DNA of 34,404 bases from contig JBBQVS010000039.1 of assembly GCA_038211295.1 (NCBI GenBank), positions 1-34,404 on the forward strand, given 5' to 3'. The translations under genes and the position numbers were made by a program. Positions within the stretch are counted from its first letter, which is position 1, and each line of letters begins with the position of its first letter. The notes beneath the pieces are model-generated. The model searched no databases. It worked only from the letters and a program-made list of their open reading frames with translations, and was not told where the DNA came from. The stretch is from JBBQVS01 sp038211295. Lineage in GTDB: Bacteria; Chloroflexota; Ktedonobacteria; Ktedonobacterales; Ktedonobacteraceae. Shown piece by piece: positions 8,566-16,833 of the stretch.

Positions 8566-8745
8566 ATGAATGAGCAAACAGTGGCGGCGGCACGAGCATA
8601 TCTTCACAAGGTTGAGCATCGTCTCCAAGACGGCGACCTTGCCATGTGCCATCTCAATGTCACATTGTCTGTCGTGACAAGCTATGACATCGCCGGTATC
8701 CTGGTGCGAGAGGCAGAAGAAGTATGCATAACAGGGAGTATGTGA
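8566..8745 (+). CDS. Possible small protein between the two divergent boxes
   Basis: An open frame of 59 codons (longer if the ATG at 8518 is used, but that would overlap the treT operator) lies in the divergent region. The product would be soluble and partly helical (TVAAARAYLHKVEHRLQDGD) with no recognised domain. No convincing ribosome site precedes it, and its stop overlaps the first half-site of the cydAB box. It may be chance; composition is protein-like, so it is recorded at low confidence. Confidence 0.3.
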   Translation: MNEQTVAAARAYLHKVEHRLQDGDLAMCHLNVTLSVVTSYDIAGILVREAEEVCITGSM

Positions 8746-8805
8746 TTATTTTGTGATATGACATGCGTTCTTTGTGAGTCTTCTGTGAGATGAATTAGTA
8801 ATACT
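8741..8805 (+). promoter_or_regulatory. TGTGA direct-repeat promoter of cydAB
   Basis: Four perfect TGTGA half-sites start at 8741, 8752, 8773 and 8784 (spacings 11, 21, 11). AATACT at 8800-8805 begins 16 bp after the start of the last one. This is the best-conserved copy in the window. The leader to the cydA ATG is about 80 nt. Confidence 0.82.
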
Positions 8806-8891
8806 TATTGTGTAGAAGCTTATGAGACATGTGTGACAGATACAATGGCGTACCTGTCACACACGTCAGCTGTTCAGTTCATGGAGGTTTT

Positions 8892-10280
8892 ATGGATGTA
8901 CTTGCCCTTGCACGTTGGCAATTTGGAATCACCACCATTTATCATTTCTTTTTTGTGCCATTGACCCTCGGCCTTGCATTAATCGTTGCCATCATGGAGA
9001 CTATTTATGTACGTACAGGCAATGAAACGTATAAGCGTATGACGCTGTTTTGGGGTCGTCTCTTCCTGATTAACTTCGCAATGGGTGTTGTGACTGGTCT
9101 TGTCCAGGAATTTCAATTTGGAATGAACTGGTCAAGTTATTCACGCTTCGTCGGCGACGTCTTTGGTGCGCCCCTCGCAATTGAAGCTCTGCTCGCGTTC
9201 TTTCTCGAATCGACCTTCCTGGGCATCTGGGTGTTTGGTTGGGAAAGACTCTCGAAGAAACTACACCTTGTCACTATCTGGCTGGTCGTATTGGGTTCCA
9301 ACCTTTCTGCCTTATGGATACTCATCGCAAATTCGTTCATGCAAGAACCAGTTGGCTACACCATCCGTCACGGACGAGCCGAAATGACAAACTTCTTCGC
9401 GCTCTTGACCAATCCGAATGTCTGGGTACAATTCCCACACGTCCTGATGGCAGGTGTTGCGACAGGTGCCTTCTTTGTCCTCGGTATTAGTTCCTATCAA
9501 CTCTTGAAAAAGCGTGGTGATAGCGACCTTTTCCGCAAATCACTTCACATCAGTATTGTTATGGCGTTCATAGCCAGTTTCCTGGTTGCGATTGTCGGAC
9601 ACACACAGGCGCAACACATGATACGCACTCAACCAATGAAAATGGCGGCAGCAGAGGCGTTGTGGAATAGCGAGGACCCGGCTTCTTTCTCACTTTTCAC
9701 CATCGGAAACGAACAGAACAGAAGCGATGTCTTCGCCATTCGTGTGCCAGACCTGCTAAGTGTCTTCGCCTTTAACTCATTCGATGGCAAAGTACTAGGT
9801 ATCAACCAACTGCAAACACAATATACAAAGCAGTATGGCCCTGGAGACTACGTTCCCCCTGTCGCTATCACCTATTGGAGTTTCCGCGTGATGGTCGGTG
9901 TAGGGACGCTCATGATTTTGCTTTCACTCGTGGCACTATTCCTGATGATGCGTAAAAAGCTTGAGAAAATGCGCTGGGTGTTATGGCTTCTCTCGTTCAC
10001 CATCGTTCTGCCGTACCTCGCCAATAGTGCTGGCTGGATTATGACCGAGATGGGACGCCAACCGTGGATAGTCTTTGGCGTGATGAAAACGGCAAGTGCA
10101 GTGTCACCAAATGTGGGTTGGGGATCGGTACTGACTTCACTCATCGTGTTTACATTGCTCTACGGAGCGTTAGCGGTGGCGGACGTGTACTTGCTTCAGA
10201 AGTATGCACGCATCGAGGTAGAGACGCCAAAGCAAGAGGCTGACATAGAGCAAGAGCCTTCTATCGTAGTGGCATACTAA
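8892..10280 (+). CDS. cydA: Cytochrome bd-type quinol oxidase subunit I
   Basis: CydA carries haems b558, b595 and d and oxidises quinol, reducing O2 to water with high affinity and without proton pumping. The 462-residue protein has about nine membrane helices. His18 and His183 match the conserved haem-ligand histidines. Glu98 and Glu106 (IEALLAFFLES) match the conserved proton/haem glutamates, and GRQPW is at 388-392. The periplasmic Q-loop is of the short type. The start at 8892 follows GGAGG by 4 bases; an upstream in-frame ATG at 8829 would add residues before the conserved ARWQFGITT start. It is 24 bp before cydB. Expression is probably controlled by the TGTGA box upstream, implying induction under low oxygen or respiratory stress. 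Confidence 0.95.
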   Translation: MDVLALARWQFGITTIYHFFFVPLTLGLALIVAIMETIYVRTGNETYKRMTLFWGRLFLINFAMGVVTGLVQEFQFGMNWSSYSRFVGDVFGAPLAIEALLAFFLESTFLGIWVFGWERLSKKLHLVTIWLVVLGSNLSALWILIANSFMQEPVGYTIRHGRAEMTNFFALLTNPNVWVQFPHVLMAGVATGAFFVLGISSYQLLKKRGDSDLFRKSLHISIVMAFIASFLVAIVGHTQAQHMIRTQPMKMAAAEALWNSEDPASFSLFTIGNEQNRSDVFAIRVPDLLSVFAFNSFDGKVLGINQLQTQYTKQYGPGDYVPPVAITYWSFRVMVGVGTLMILLSLVALFLMMRKKLEKMRWVLWLLSFTIVLPYLANSAGWIMTEMGRQPWIVFGVMKTASAVSPNVGWGSVLTSLIVFTLLYGALAVADVYLLQKYARIEVETPKQEADIEQEPSIVVAY

Positions 10281-10304
10281 GGGAGAGGACGAAGGAGAAG
10301 TATT

Positions 10305-11318
10305 ATGGATCTCAACATGTTCTGGTTTATTCTTATCACTATCCTGTTTATCGGTTTTTTCTTCTTGGAAGGGTTCGATTTCGGTGTGGGTATGCTCATC
10401 CCGTTCCTGGGGAAGACAGACGGTGAGCGACGCGTCCTTCTAAACACCATCGGCCCTTTCTGGGATGGCAACGAAGTCTGGCTTATCACAGCGGGTGGTG
10501 CGATGTTCGCTGCCTTTCCCGACTGGTACGCGACACTGTTTAGTGGCTTCTACCTTGCACTGCTACTCATGCTGGTTGCACTCATTCTGCGAGGGGTCGC
10601 CATCGAGTTTCGCAATCGTGATGAGCGTCCCGCATGGCGCACATTCTGGGATTGGGCAGCGTTTGTTGGAAGTCTGCTCCCTGGTTTTCTGTGGGGTGTT
10701 GCCATTACAAACATCATTGAAGGTGTCCCGATAGATGGCAACATGCAGTACGTGGGCGGCTTCTGGAATCTGCTGAACCCCTACGCCTTGCTTGGTGGCC
10801 TCGCGTTCGTCTCCTTATTCGTGCTACACGGCGCAATCTTCCTGAGTTTACGCACGCAGGGTGAGTTACGAGCAAAGGCGTTCAAAGCTGCTGAGCGGCT
10901 CTGGTTGCCCGCAGTCATTCTTGTCTTCTTGTACGTGGTCGTTGGCTACTTTACGACTGATGTGTTTGTGCGCCTGGGTGTAGACCCCGGTGTCGCTCCT
11001 TTGGGTGCGGGTGCCGCCCTTATCTCGGTCTACTGGCTTATCAAAGCGCGGCAGAGTGGGTGGGCCTTTGCGATGACAGGTCTCACCATTCTGCTCTCAA
11101 CCTTGACGATTTTCCTGGGACTCTTCCCGCGCGTCATGATTTCGAGTCTGAACCCAAACTGGGATCTGACCGTGTACAACGCATCATCTAGCCCCTACAC
11201 GCTCACCGTCATGAGTTGGATCGCCATCGGCTTTGTCCCCATCGTCCTGGCCTACCAAGCCTGGAACTACTGGATATTTCACCGCAGACTGAGTAATGAT
11301 GTGGTAAATCATATATAG
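10305..11318 (+). CDS. cydB: Cytochrome bd-type quinol oxidase subunit II
   Basis: This 337-residue polytopic membrane protein is the partner of CydA. Family landmarks are FFLEGFDFGVGML in the first helix, the GPFWDGNEVWLITAGGAMFAAFP region, and SGFYLALLLMLVALILRG. CydB stabilises the haem-bearing subunit. AAGGAG is well placed before the ATG. No cydX-like or cydDC genes follow. After the stop there is a short inverted repeat (ACGTTCT at 11323-11329, AGAACGT at 11343-11349) without a T-run, then the promoter of the kinase-regulator pair. Confidence 0.95.
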   Translation: MDLNMFWFILITILFIGFFFLEGFDFGVGMLIPFLGKTDGERRVLLNTIGPFWDGNEVWLITAGGAMFAAFPDWYATLFSGFYLALLLMLVALILRGVAIEFRNRDERPAWRTFWDWAAFVGSLLPGFLWGVAITNIIEGVPIDGNMQYVGGFWNLLNPYALLGGLAFVSLFVLHGAIFLSLRTQGELRAKAFKAAERLWLPAVILVFLYVVVGYFTTDVFVRLGVDPGVAPLGAGAALISVYWLIKARQSGWAFAMTGLTILLSTLTIFLGLFPRVMISSLNPNWDLTVYNASSSPYTLTVMSWIAIGFVPIVLAYQAWNYWIFHRRLSNDVVNHI

Positions 11319-11495
11319 GAGTACGTTCTTCCCTTCAACAAGAGAACGTGGCACATCAGTTGTTGACAGGCATAGGGGACGGAGTGGCGAGGCATTGACC
11401 ACATATTCGTGCTGTTCTTTCTGCTCGTGAACGACCATGACAGAGAGAATGTGTTCCACTCCGTCGTGCAATGCGTAGAGATACTTTCCCAGCAT

Positions 11496-11560
11496 TGTGA
11501 TACGTTTGTGAGAGCGTTGCTCATTTTGTGTTCTCGCTGTGACTGTCTCAACTGTATAAT
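11496..11560 (+). promoter_or_regulatory. TGTGA direct-repeat promoter of the kinase-regulator pair
   Basis: Half-sites TGTGA (11496), TGTGA (11507), TGTGT (11527) and TGTGA (11538) have spacings of 11, 20 and 11 bp, with TATAAT at 11555-11560. The distance from first half-site to -10 is 59 bp, the same as in the usp, GltD, treT and cyd promoters. This box upstream of the two-component genes themselves suggests autoregulation. Confidence 0.75.
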
Positions 11561-11611
11561 GACTCACAAAGGGACATCCCTTGTTGTCATAAAAGGAGAG
11601 GCTGTGAAGAG

Positions 11612-12349
11612 ATGGAAATACTTGAAGCAGAATTGCTTGCGACACTCAGTCACGAGCTGCGGGGTCCTTTGGCATCTGTTCAGGGCTATACAGCAACCCT
11701 GCTCAAACATGGAGACACTATCTCATTTGACGAGCGACAGGAATTTCTTGTGGCGATCATGGACGCAGGGCGGCAGCTAGGAACCGTGATTGACCACCTC
11801 TTTGAAATTGCCCAATTGGAAACGGGCATGCTCGTGCTTGAGAGTACTGATATTGATCTCGTTGCGCTCGTGCAACAGGCCATCACACAAACCGAAAACC
11901 GACTACAACAGTCTCTCCTTGCCCATCCGCCCTTTACCTTTTCACTGCATTCGGAGGACAATGAGCATGGGCAACGCCAGAAAGAGCAACATATACAAGG
12001 TGATGCACGTCGTCTGAAAGAGGTCATCGACCATCTTTTGGAGAACGCAATGCTCTATTCCCCTCGTGGTGGTGATATAGAACTGGGTATACGACAACAA
12101 AGACATCTCCGCATGGTGGAAATTTGGATACGCGACAACGGCATAGGTATACCTTCGGACATTCTACATCATATTTTCGGGCGTTTCCATCGCGTCGATA
12201 TGCGGCTGACCCGTGAAACGGCTGGGCTTGGCTTAGGATTGACCATCTGCAAGCGTATTATAGAACTGCATAATGGGGTGGTGTGGGCCGAAAGTGCAAG
12301 CGATGAGGGAAGTATATTTCACGTGTTATTACCAGTAGAAAGACTCTAA
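11612..12349 (+). CDS. Soluble sensor-domain-less histidine kinase
   Basis: This 245-residue kinase core starts almost at its H-box: LSHELRGPLASVQGY with phospho-accepting His14. The dimerisation helices follow, then the ATPase domain with N-box (HLLENAMLYSP), G1 (DNGIGIP), F-box (FGRFHR) and G2 (GLGLGLTIC). All catalytic motifs look intact. There is no membrane helix, PAS, GAF or other input domain, which is unusual; it must sense through a partner or through the H-box region itself. The response regulator follows after 13 bp. An AAAGGAG lies 13-14 bases upstream, slightly far. The position next to cydAB and the shared operator suggest it phosphorylates the regulator of this island. Confidence 0.9.
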   Translation: MEILEAELLATLSHELRGPLASVQGYTATLLKHGDTISFDERQEFLVAIMDAGRQLGTVIDHLFEIAQLETGMLVLESTDIDLVALVQQAITQTENRLQQSLLAHPPFTFSLHSEDNEHGQRQKEQHIQGDARRLKEVIDHLLENAMLYSPRGGDIELGIRQQRHLRMVEIWIRDNGIGIPSDILHHIFGRFHRVDMRLTRETAGLGLGLTICKRIIELHNGVVWAESASDEGSIFHVLLPVERL

Positions 12350-12362
12350 AGGAAAACAAACG

Positions 12363-13112
12363 ATGCCTGCAAAAAAATCAACCATCCTGGTTGCTGATGA
12401 TGACCCACAGTTGCTTCGCTTGATGAGCCGCAACCTGCAATTTGAGGGGTACAGCGTGCTCCCTGCGAGTGATGGCAAACAAGCACTTGACCTTTTTGAA
12501 CAGCATCAACCCGATCTTCTCTTACTTGATGTGATGATGCCGAAGATGGATGGTTTCGCCGTGTGTGCTCGTGTACGCGAGTTTTCGGCGGTTCCTGTCA
12601 TCATCATCACCGCGCGTGGGCAGGATCAGGACAAGGTGCGCGGGCTTGACCTTGGTGCTGATGACTATCTCACGAAACCATTTAATGTTGATGAGTTGCT
12701 GGCACGAGTACGTGCAGTGCTCCGACGCGCACACTTCTCTACGCACGAACTGTCGTCCACTCTTCCGATAACCACGATGAATACAACCATTGGTGCGCTC
12801 GCCATAGAGTACGCGCAACATCTTGTAACAATGCATGGTCAAGAGATCACACTTACGCCAATTGAATATCGCATCCTCTCGTATTTAACACAAAATGTTG
12901 GTCGCGTCATTACTCAGGACTTGCTTTTAGAGCACGTATGGGGCGTGGAATATGTTGGCGAAGGCCATATGCTGCAAGTCAACATGAACCGTCTGCGTCG
13001 CAAAATAGAACCAGACCCTGTTCACCCACGTTACGTTCTCACCAAAGTGGGTATTGGCTATCTTTTAGCTGCGCACCCCGACAAAGAAAACGCGCAACCA
13101 CAGACAGAATAG
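12363..13112 (+). CDS. OmpR/PhoB-family response regulator
   Basis: This 249-residue protein has a receiver domain with the acidic pocket Asp12-14, phospho-acceptor Asp56 in LLLLDVMMP, the conserved Thr in IITARG, and Lys in YLTKPF. A winged-helix DNA-binding domain follows (LTPIEYRILSYL, GRVITQDLLLEHVWG, MNRLRRKIEP, VGIGYLL). Such regulators bind direct repeats about 11 bp apart as tandem dimers and commonly activate by overlapping -35, exactly the geometry of the six TGTGA boxes. It is the likely binder of those boxes because its own promoter carries one, while the second regulator in the window has a different repeat. The link is inference. Confidence 0.93.
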   Translation: MPAKKSTILVADDDPQLLRLMSRNLQFEGYSVLPASDGKQALDLFEQHQPDLLLLDVMMPKMDGFAVCARVREFSAVPVIIITARGQDQDKVRGLDLGADDYLTKPFNVDELLARVRAVLRRAHFSTHELSSTLPITTMNTTIGALAIEYAQHLVTMHGQEITLTPIEYRILSYLTQNVGRVITQDLLLEHVWGVEYVGEGHMLQVNMNRLRRKIEPDPVHPRYVLTKVGIGYLLAAHPDKENAQPQTE

Positions 13113-13160
13113 GACGCACCAGAACAGAAAATGGTGTATATGCATCGGATATGATGAGAT

Positions 13161-13310
13161 ATGCTGCCTGGAGCTATCATTCCTGCCGTGATGGCAGAGG
13201 GTGCGCTTGGCGCGGTTGTGGTGAGACTTGTGCGCCTCCTTCTGCTGAGAAGGCTCATGGTAGCACTTGTGGGACACAATCCTCTGCTCTTGCTGGGCAA
13301 TCTCTTCTAA
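13161..13310 (+). CDS. Possible small hydrophobic peptide
   Basis: A 49-codon frame after the response regulator encodes a very hydrophobic peptide (PGAIIPAVMAEGALGAVV, then a Leu/Arg-rich stretch). A weak GATGAG precedes the ATG. It could be a small membrane peptide or chance; there is no homology I recognise. The rest of 13113-13350 shows nothing else. Confidence 0.2.
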   Translation: MLPGAIIPAVMAEGALGAVVVRLVRLLLLRRLMVALVGHNPLLLLGNLF

Positions 13311-13350
13311 GCGTGATGTGAAAAAGTATACAAAGAAAAGAGGAGAGTGT

Positions 13351-14004
13351 TTACGCGCTAAACCACTGCATATTCCATGTGTGCATTTGTTGTATCTCTC
13401 CTGTTTGCGCCTGAATGATATTCTTACTCAATGTCACAAGTTCGGGATGGTGTGACTTTTGCGGAACGAGCTGTGACATGTTAACCGCTTGCTGATGATG
13501 CATTGTCATTTGAGCGAGAAACAGCTTGTCAAATGCCGCATCCTTCGCATTTTTCATCTGATCTATGCCGCCCATCATATCACTCATGCCGGGGGCATTC
13601 ATAGCATTGACAAGGGGTTTCTCAGTATACCATTGAGCAAGCCATGTGGTCATTTGCCCGATTTCTTGAGTCTGGGTTGAGATGATGTTTTGCGCGAGCG
13701 TGTTCAGCTCAGGGCGTTTTGTGTGAGTCGAAACAAGCGTTGCCATGTCGAGAGCCGATTGGTGGTGAGCGATCATGTTCTGCATAAACTTCACCTCGAA
13801 ATCCTTGCCACTCAACTCTTTAAGACTATCGGTCATTAGATCATGTGTTGGGGTTCCTGTACCCATCGCCATTCCAGGCATTGTTGTTGGGGTACTCGCC
13901 TGACTTCCACCTGTCGAATTTGTGGAGGATGTACTTCCACATGCAGCTATGAGGAGAAGTGCGAAGATGCTTGCAAGGAGCAAGAAAAGAAAACGTTTGT
14001 TCAC
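13351..14004 (-). CDS. DUF305 lipoprotein with two His-His ferritin-like repeats
   Basis: This 217-residue exported protein has a lipoprotein signal ending LLIAACGS (lipidation Cys22), a Ser/Thr/Gly linker and a Met-rich stretch (TTMPGMAMG). Two DUF305 helical units follow, marked by MIAHHQSALDMA and MTMHHQQAVNMS. DUF305 proteins are ferritin-like bundles, some linked to copper handling; the paired His and nearby Met suggest metal binding outside the membrane. The start is a GTG at 14004; an in-frame stop lies just upstream, and the ribosome site (AAGAAAG) is weak. It has its own sigma-70 type promoter at 14069-14098. Metal specificity cannot be told from sequence alone. Confidence 0.87.
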   Translation of the reverse strand: MNKRFLFLLLASIFALLLIAACGSTSSTNSTGGSQASTPTTMPGMAMGTGTPTHDLMTDSLKELSGKDFEVKFMQNMIAHHQSALDMATLVSTHTKRPELNTLAQNIISTQTQEIGQMTTWLAQWYTEKPLVNAMNAPGMSDMMGGIDQMKNAKDAAFDKLFLAQMTMHHQQAVNMSQLVPQKSHHPELVTLSKNIIQAQTGEIQQMHTWNMQWFSA

Positions 14005-14068
14005 GGCAAAAAATCTTTCTTACGGGAAAGCGAAGAGAGGACAGCGCATAGTGCAACGGTTTATAAAG

Positions 14069-14098
14069 ATTGTAGCATTGTTTGAATATTATCGTCAA
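14069..14098 (-). promoter_or_regulatory. Sigma-70 type promoter of the DUF305 gene
   Basis: On the minus strand, TTGACG (14098-14093) and TACAAT (14074-14069) are separated by 18 bp, about 65 bases before the GTG start. The rest of the 326-bp gap 14005-14330 holds only a small hairpin (14296-14313, CTCCTC/GAGGAG) in the leader of the next gene. Confidence 0.6.
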
Positions 14099-14330
14099 AT
14101 TGGTAAACCCGACCTGAGTACCTTGTGATTTCTCTGTCTGCTTTGCAAGTATATCGTTTTTACAGGAAAGAAGACAGGTGAGCTTATAGTGCTTATGTGG
14201 AATTTTCCTGCTCGTGGCCGTACTTCTCTTCAGAACATTCTTCCTTTTCTTCCTAGCGTATGCTATGCTATGAAGAGAGAGTAGCATCTTTTAACCTCCT
14301 CAGAGACGAGGAGTATCAAGGCAGAGGAAG

Positions 14331-14573
14331 ATGAAGAACATGTTTGAAACACTATTAGCCCTTTTCGTACAGGATTTGCAGGAGTTACATCAGAGTCAGA
14401 AGCGTCGCTGGCTCTTTTTATCAATGACGCGTGTGGTGAAGCAGGAACATCTTGGTCGGTGTTGCTATATGGCTGAAGAATTCCTTGAGCCGCCCGATTT
14501 ATCCGCGCTCAAGCACACGTTGGGCCTTGACGAACAGCAATGGCGGGCATTCAAGGCAAAGATTTCGGGGTAG
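14331..14573 (+). CDS. Small protein of unknown function
   Basis: This 80-residue, mostly helical soluble protein has a hydrophobic first segment (FETLLALFVQDLQEL), a central CC pair, and a C-terminal helical region rich in Leu, Glu and Lys. A well-placed AGAGGAAG precedes the ATG, and a strong hairpin terminates just downstream, supporting a real gene. I recognise no family. Confidence 0.55.
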   Translation: MKNMFETLLALFVQDLQELHQSQKRRWLFLSMTRVVKQEHLGRCCYMAEEFLEPPDLSALKHTLGLDEQQWRAFKAKISG

Positions 14574-14624
14574 GAGCTTCTTCGCGTTTCCTCTCCCGAT
14601 TTTTGTGTCTTTTTTCCTGGAACT

Positions 14625-14672
14625 AGAGAACAAGGCAGCCTCTAACTTCTGTCAGAGGCTGCCTTGTTCTCT
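14625..14672. terminator. Bidirectional hairpin between the small gene and amt
   Basis: A perfect 19-bp inverted repeat (14625-14643 and 14654-14672) flanks a 10-base loop, between two convergent genes. T-runs are modest, so it may rely on the very stable stem. Confidence 0.85.
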
Positions 14673-14694
14673 TCTTATACGAAGCGTCTTATGC

Positions 14695-16215
14695 TTAATC
14701 TTCTGACAGGACGAGTGTCTCTGTTGCGATGGGAGTAGCGTTTGAGGATGCGCTAACACCGAGAGCGTATTCAGGATAGGCGGAAGCTCCATGCTCGTGC
14801 AGATCCAGACCTTCCAGCTCGCCCGCCCGTGAGACGCGAAGTACCCCTACATATTTGAGGCCATACATCATCAGAAGTGAAACCGCGAGTGTTGCGACAA
14901 CGGTAACACCTGAACCGAGTGCCTGCCTTCCAAGTTGGGTAAGACCGCCCCCGTAAAGCAGACCAGTGACCACGCTCGATGTATCAGCACCCGTCGCGGT
15001 TGGGGCACCATATGCGCCGGTTGCGAACAGGCCGAGCGAGAGAGTTCCCCATATGCCTGCAATAAGGTGAACGGGAACCGCCCCAATGGGATCATCAATT
15101 CGCAAGTATTCCAACGCATCCAGCCCCCAGACTACGACCAGGGCCGCGACAATACCAATGAAGAAGGCACCCACAGGATCAACCCAGTAGCAGGGGCATG
15201 TGATAGCGACGAGTCCGCCGAGGAAGCCATTAACCGTCAATCCCAGGTCCCACTTTTTCGAGCGAATGTAGGAGTAGAATAATGCTGCCAGTCCGCCAGA
15301 GCAGGCTGCCAGTGTTGTGTTGAAGGAGACGCGCCCAATTCCTGCGGCGTCGAGCGCGGAAAGCGTGCTTCCGGGATTGAAGCCATACCAGCCAAACCAC
15401 AGGATGAGTCCACCAACGGCACCGATGACAAGATCATGAGCAGGAGGAGGAGTACCGCCATCACGTTTGAAGATGCGTCCAAGCCGTGGCCCAAGTGCAA
15501 TCGCGCCCGCGAGCGAGATCGCGCCACCGATGCTATGTACCACAGTTGAACCCGCGAAATCGTGGAAGCTCAGTGCTGCGAGCCAGCCATCTGGCCCCCA
15601 TGTCCAGTGTCCAATAATGGGGTAGATGAAGCCCGTCACGCCGATGCTGTAAAGAATATCGCCCCAGAAGCCGCAGCGTCCAATCATGGCACCAGAGGTG
15701 ATGGTCGAAGCGGTATCAGCGAACGCGAACTGGAAAACCCAGAAGGCGAGCATCGGGATACCTGTTGTCAGATATGTGGGGGAGAGACCCATGAGCAAGA
15801 ACCCCTGAGTGCCAATCCACGGTGTTCCCGGCTCAAACATGAACGCGAAGCCCCATGCCCAGAACAAAATGCCACAGATACATGTATCTGCGATGCCTTC
15901 AACCAGGATGTTCACAGACTCGCGCGAACGCGCAAAGCCTGCTTCCAGCATCACGAAGCCGACCTGCATTCCAAAGACAAGAAACGCCGCAACCAGCGTC
16001 CAAACCGTGTTCACGGCGTTGATCGTTGGCATATCAGCATGAGCACTATGTGTCGCTGCCTGAACAGCTTTGGGGAGAACGACCCACATAATTGTGAGCA
16101 CGAGTGAGAAGCCGAGGAGCTTGCCACCCATAAAATAGAGGACGTTTTTTCGCATGAGAGGGTCATGCATGTTAGTACGGATGCGTAGCCACGCTGTGCG
16201 AAGAAGTGTTGCCAT
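14695..16215 (-). CDS. amt: Ammonium transporter
   Basis: This 506-residue Amt/MEP/Rh channel moves ammonium across the membrane. A basic leader of about 30 residues is followed by a hydrophobic signal segment (residues 35-53), then the usual eleven helices. The family signature DFAGSTVVH (Asp219, His227) and the second pore histidine (His383 in PVHLIAGIWG) form the twin-His pore. FQFAFADTA and FNPGSTLSALD are also typical. The start at 16215 follows GAAAGGA; a TTG further up is unlikely. The acidic tail after the last helix is long enough for regulation, but no PII (GlnK) gene is adjacent. It stands alone, convergent with the small gene at 14331. Confidence 0.95.
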   Translation of the reverse strand: MATLLRTAWLRIRTNMHDPLMRKNVLYFMGGKLLGFSLVLTIMWVVLPKAVQAATHSAHADMPTINAVNTVWTLVAAFLVFGMQVGFVMLEAGFARSRESVNILVEGIADTCICGILFWAWGFAFMFEPGTPWIGTQGFLLMGLSPTYLTTGIPMLAFWVFQFAFADTASTITSGAMIGRCGFWGDILYSIGVTGFIYPIIGHWTWGPDGWLAALSFHDFAGSTVVHSIGGAISLAGAIALGPRLGRIFKRDGGTPPPAHDLVIGAVGGLILWFGWYGFNPGSTLSALDAAGIGRVSFNTTLAACSGGLAALFYSYIRSKKWDLGLTVNGFLGGLVAITCPCYWVDPVGAFFIGIVAALVVVWGLDALEYLRIDDPIGAVPVHLIAGIWGTLSLGLFATGAYGAPTATGADTSSVVTGLLYGGGLTQLGRQALGSGVTVVATLAVSLLMMYGLKYVGVLRVSRAGELEGLDLHEHGASAYPEYALGVSASSNATPIATETLVLSED

Positions 16216-16594
16216 GAAGCGATAGGTCCTTTCAGTCAACGAACAACAAAAGGAAGATACCTACGGTTCCTGCCGTACTTCAGCGCAACGGTGCGCTGTG
16301 CAATGGAGAGATGGCGCATCCGACCTCTTCCACGCAGAAAACGGAAACGTGTACTTTTCTGAAGCAACAGGCATCTTTACTAAAAAGAATAGATGCACTA
16401 TCAGTATCAGACAAAATGTACGAAGAGCCAGAGGAAATGTGAGCGAGCGAATATATGTTCTCGTCCCTTTCAGGAAATATCTTTGTAAAAACAAGGAAAG
16501 AAAGGGAAATTACCTTCTCGCACTTCTTGTTTTTTAGTATATCCTATAGAAACATGTTCTCCTAGATACAAAACACCAAAATTATCTAACCTCT

Positions 16595-16617
16595 TTTTTG
16601 TGCAATTTGCACAAAAA
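16595..16617. repeat. 23-bp perfect palindrome, possible operator
   Basis: Eleven-base arms around a central T (TTTTTGTGCAA and its complement TTGCACAAAAA). It sits between the divergent amt and redox promoters, so it could be an operator for a dimeric regulator. No T-run or G+C-rich stem suggests termination. Confidence 0.55.
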
Positions 16618-16833
16618 TGACAAACGCTTATGCTAGATATAGCATGGCATTGCAGTAGAAATTTTCCCGCCTCTTCAGCTTACGCAAGAGAGGAGTGTGT
16701 CTCTTTGTCCCTTCTACAGAGGACGTACACTCCTGCGCCACGCCTCTTATTTTGTGTCTGTGCAGCTATAGAGTTGCGACGCACTGCCTGAACTTGTCGG
16801 CGTGCTAGTCTAACAAGCAAGAATGTGAGCTTT

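Noticed and set aside
11184..11645. Minus-strand frame of 153 codons across the cydB end and kinase promoter
   Set aside because: It overlaps cydB antisense and covers the regulon box, with no family resemblance and no ribosome site.
13841..14287. Minus-strand frame of 148 codons over the DUF305 start
   Set aside because: Out of frame with the DUF305 lipoprotein and covering its promoter; no recognisable domain.
15562..16107. Plus-strand frame of 181 codons opposite amt
   Set aside because: Antisense shadow of a strongly conserved transporter; composition rich in Cys, His and Arg without family match.
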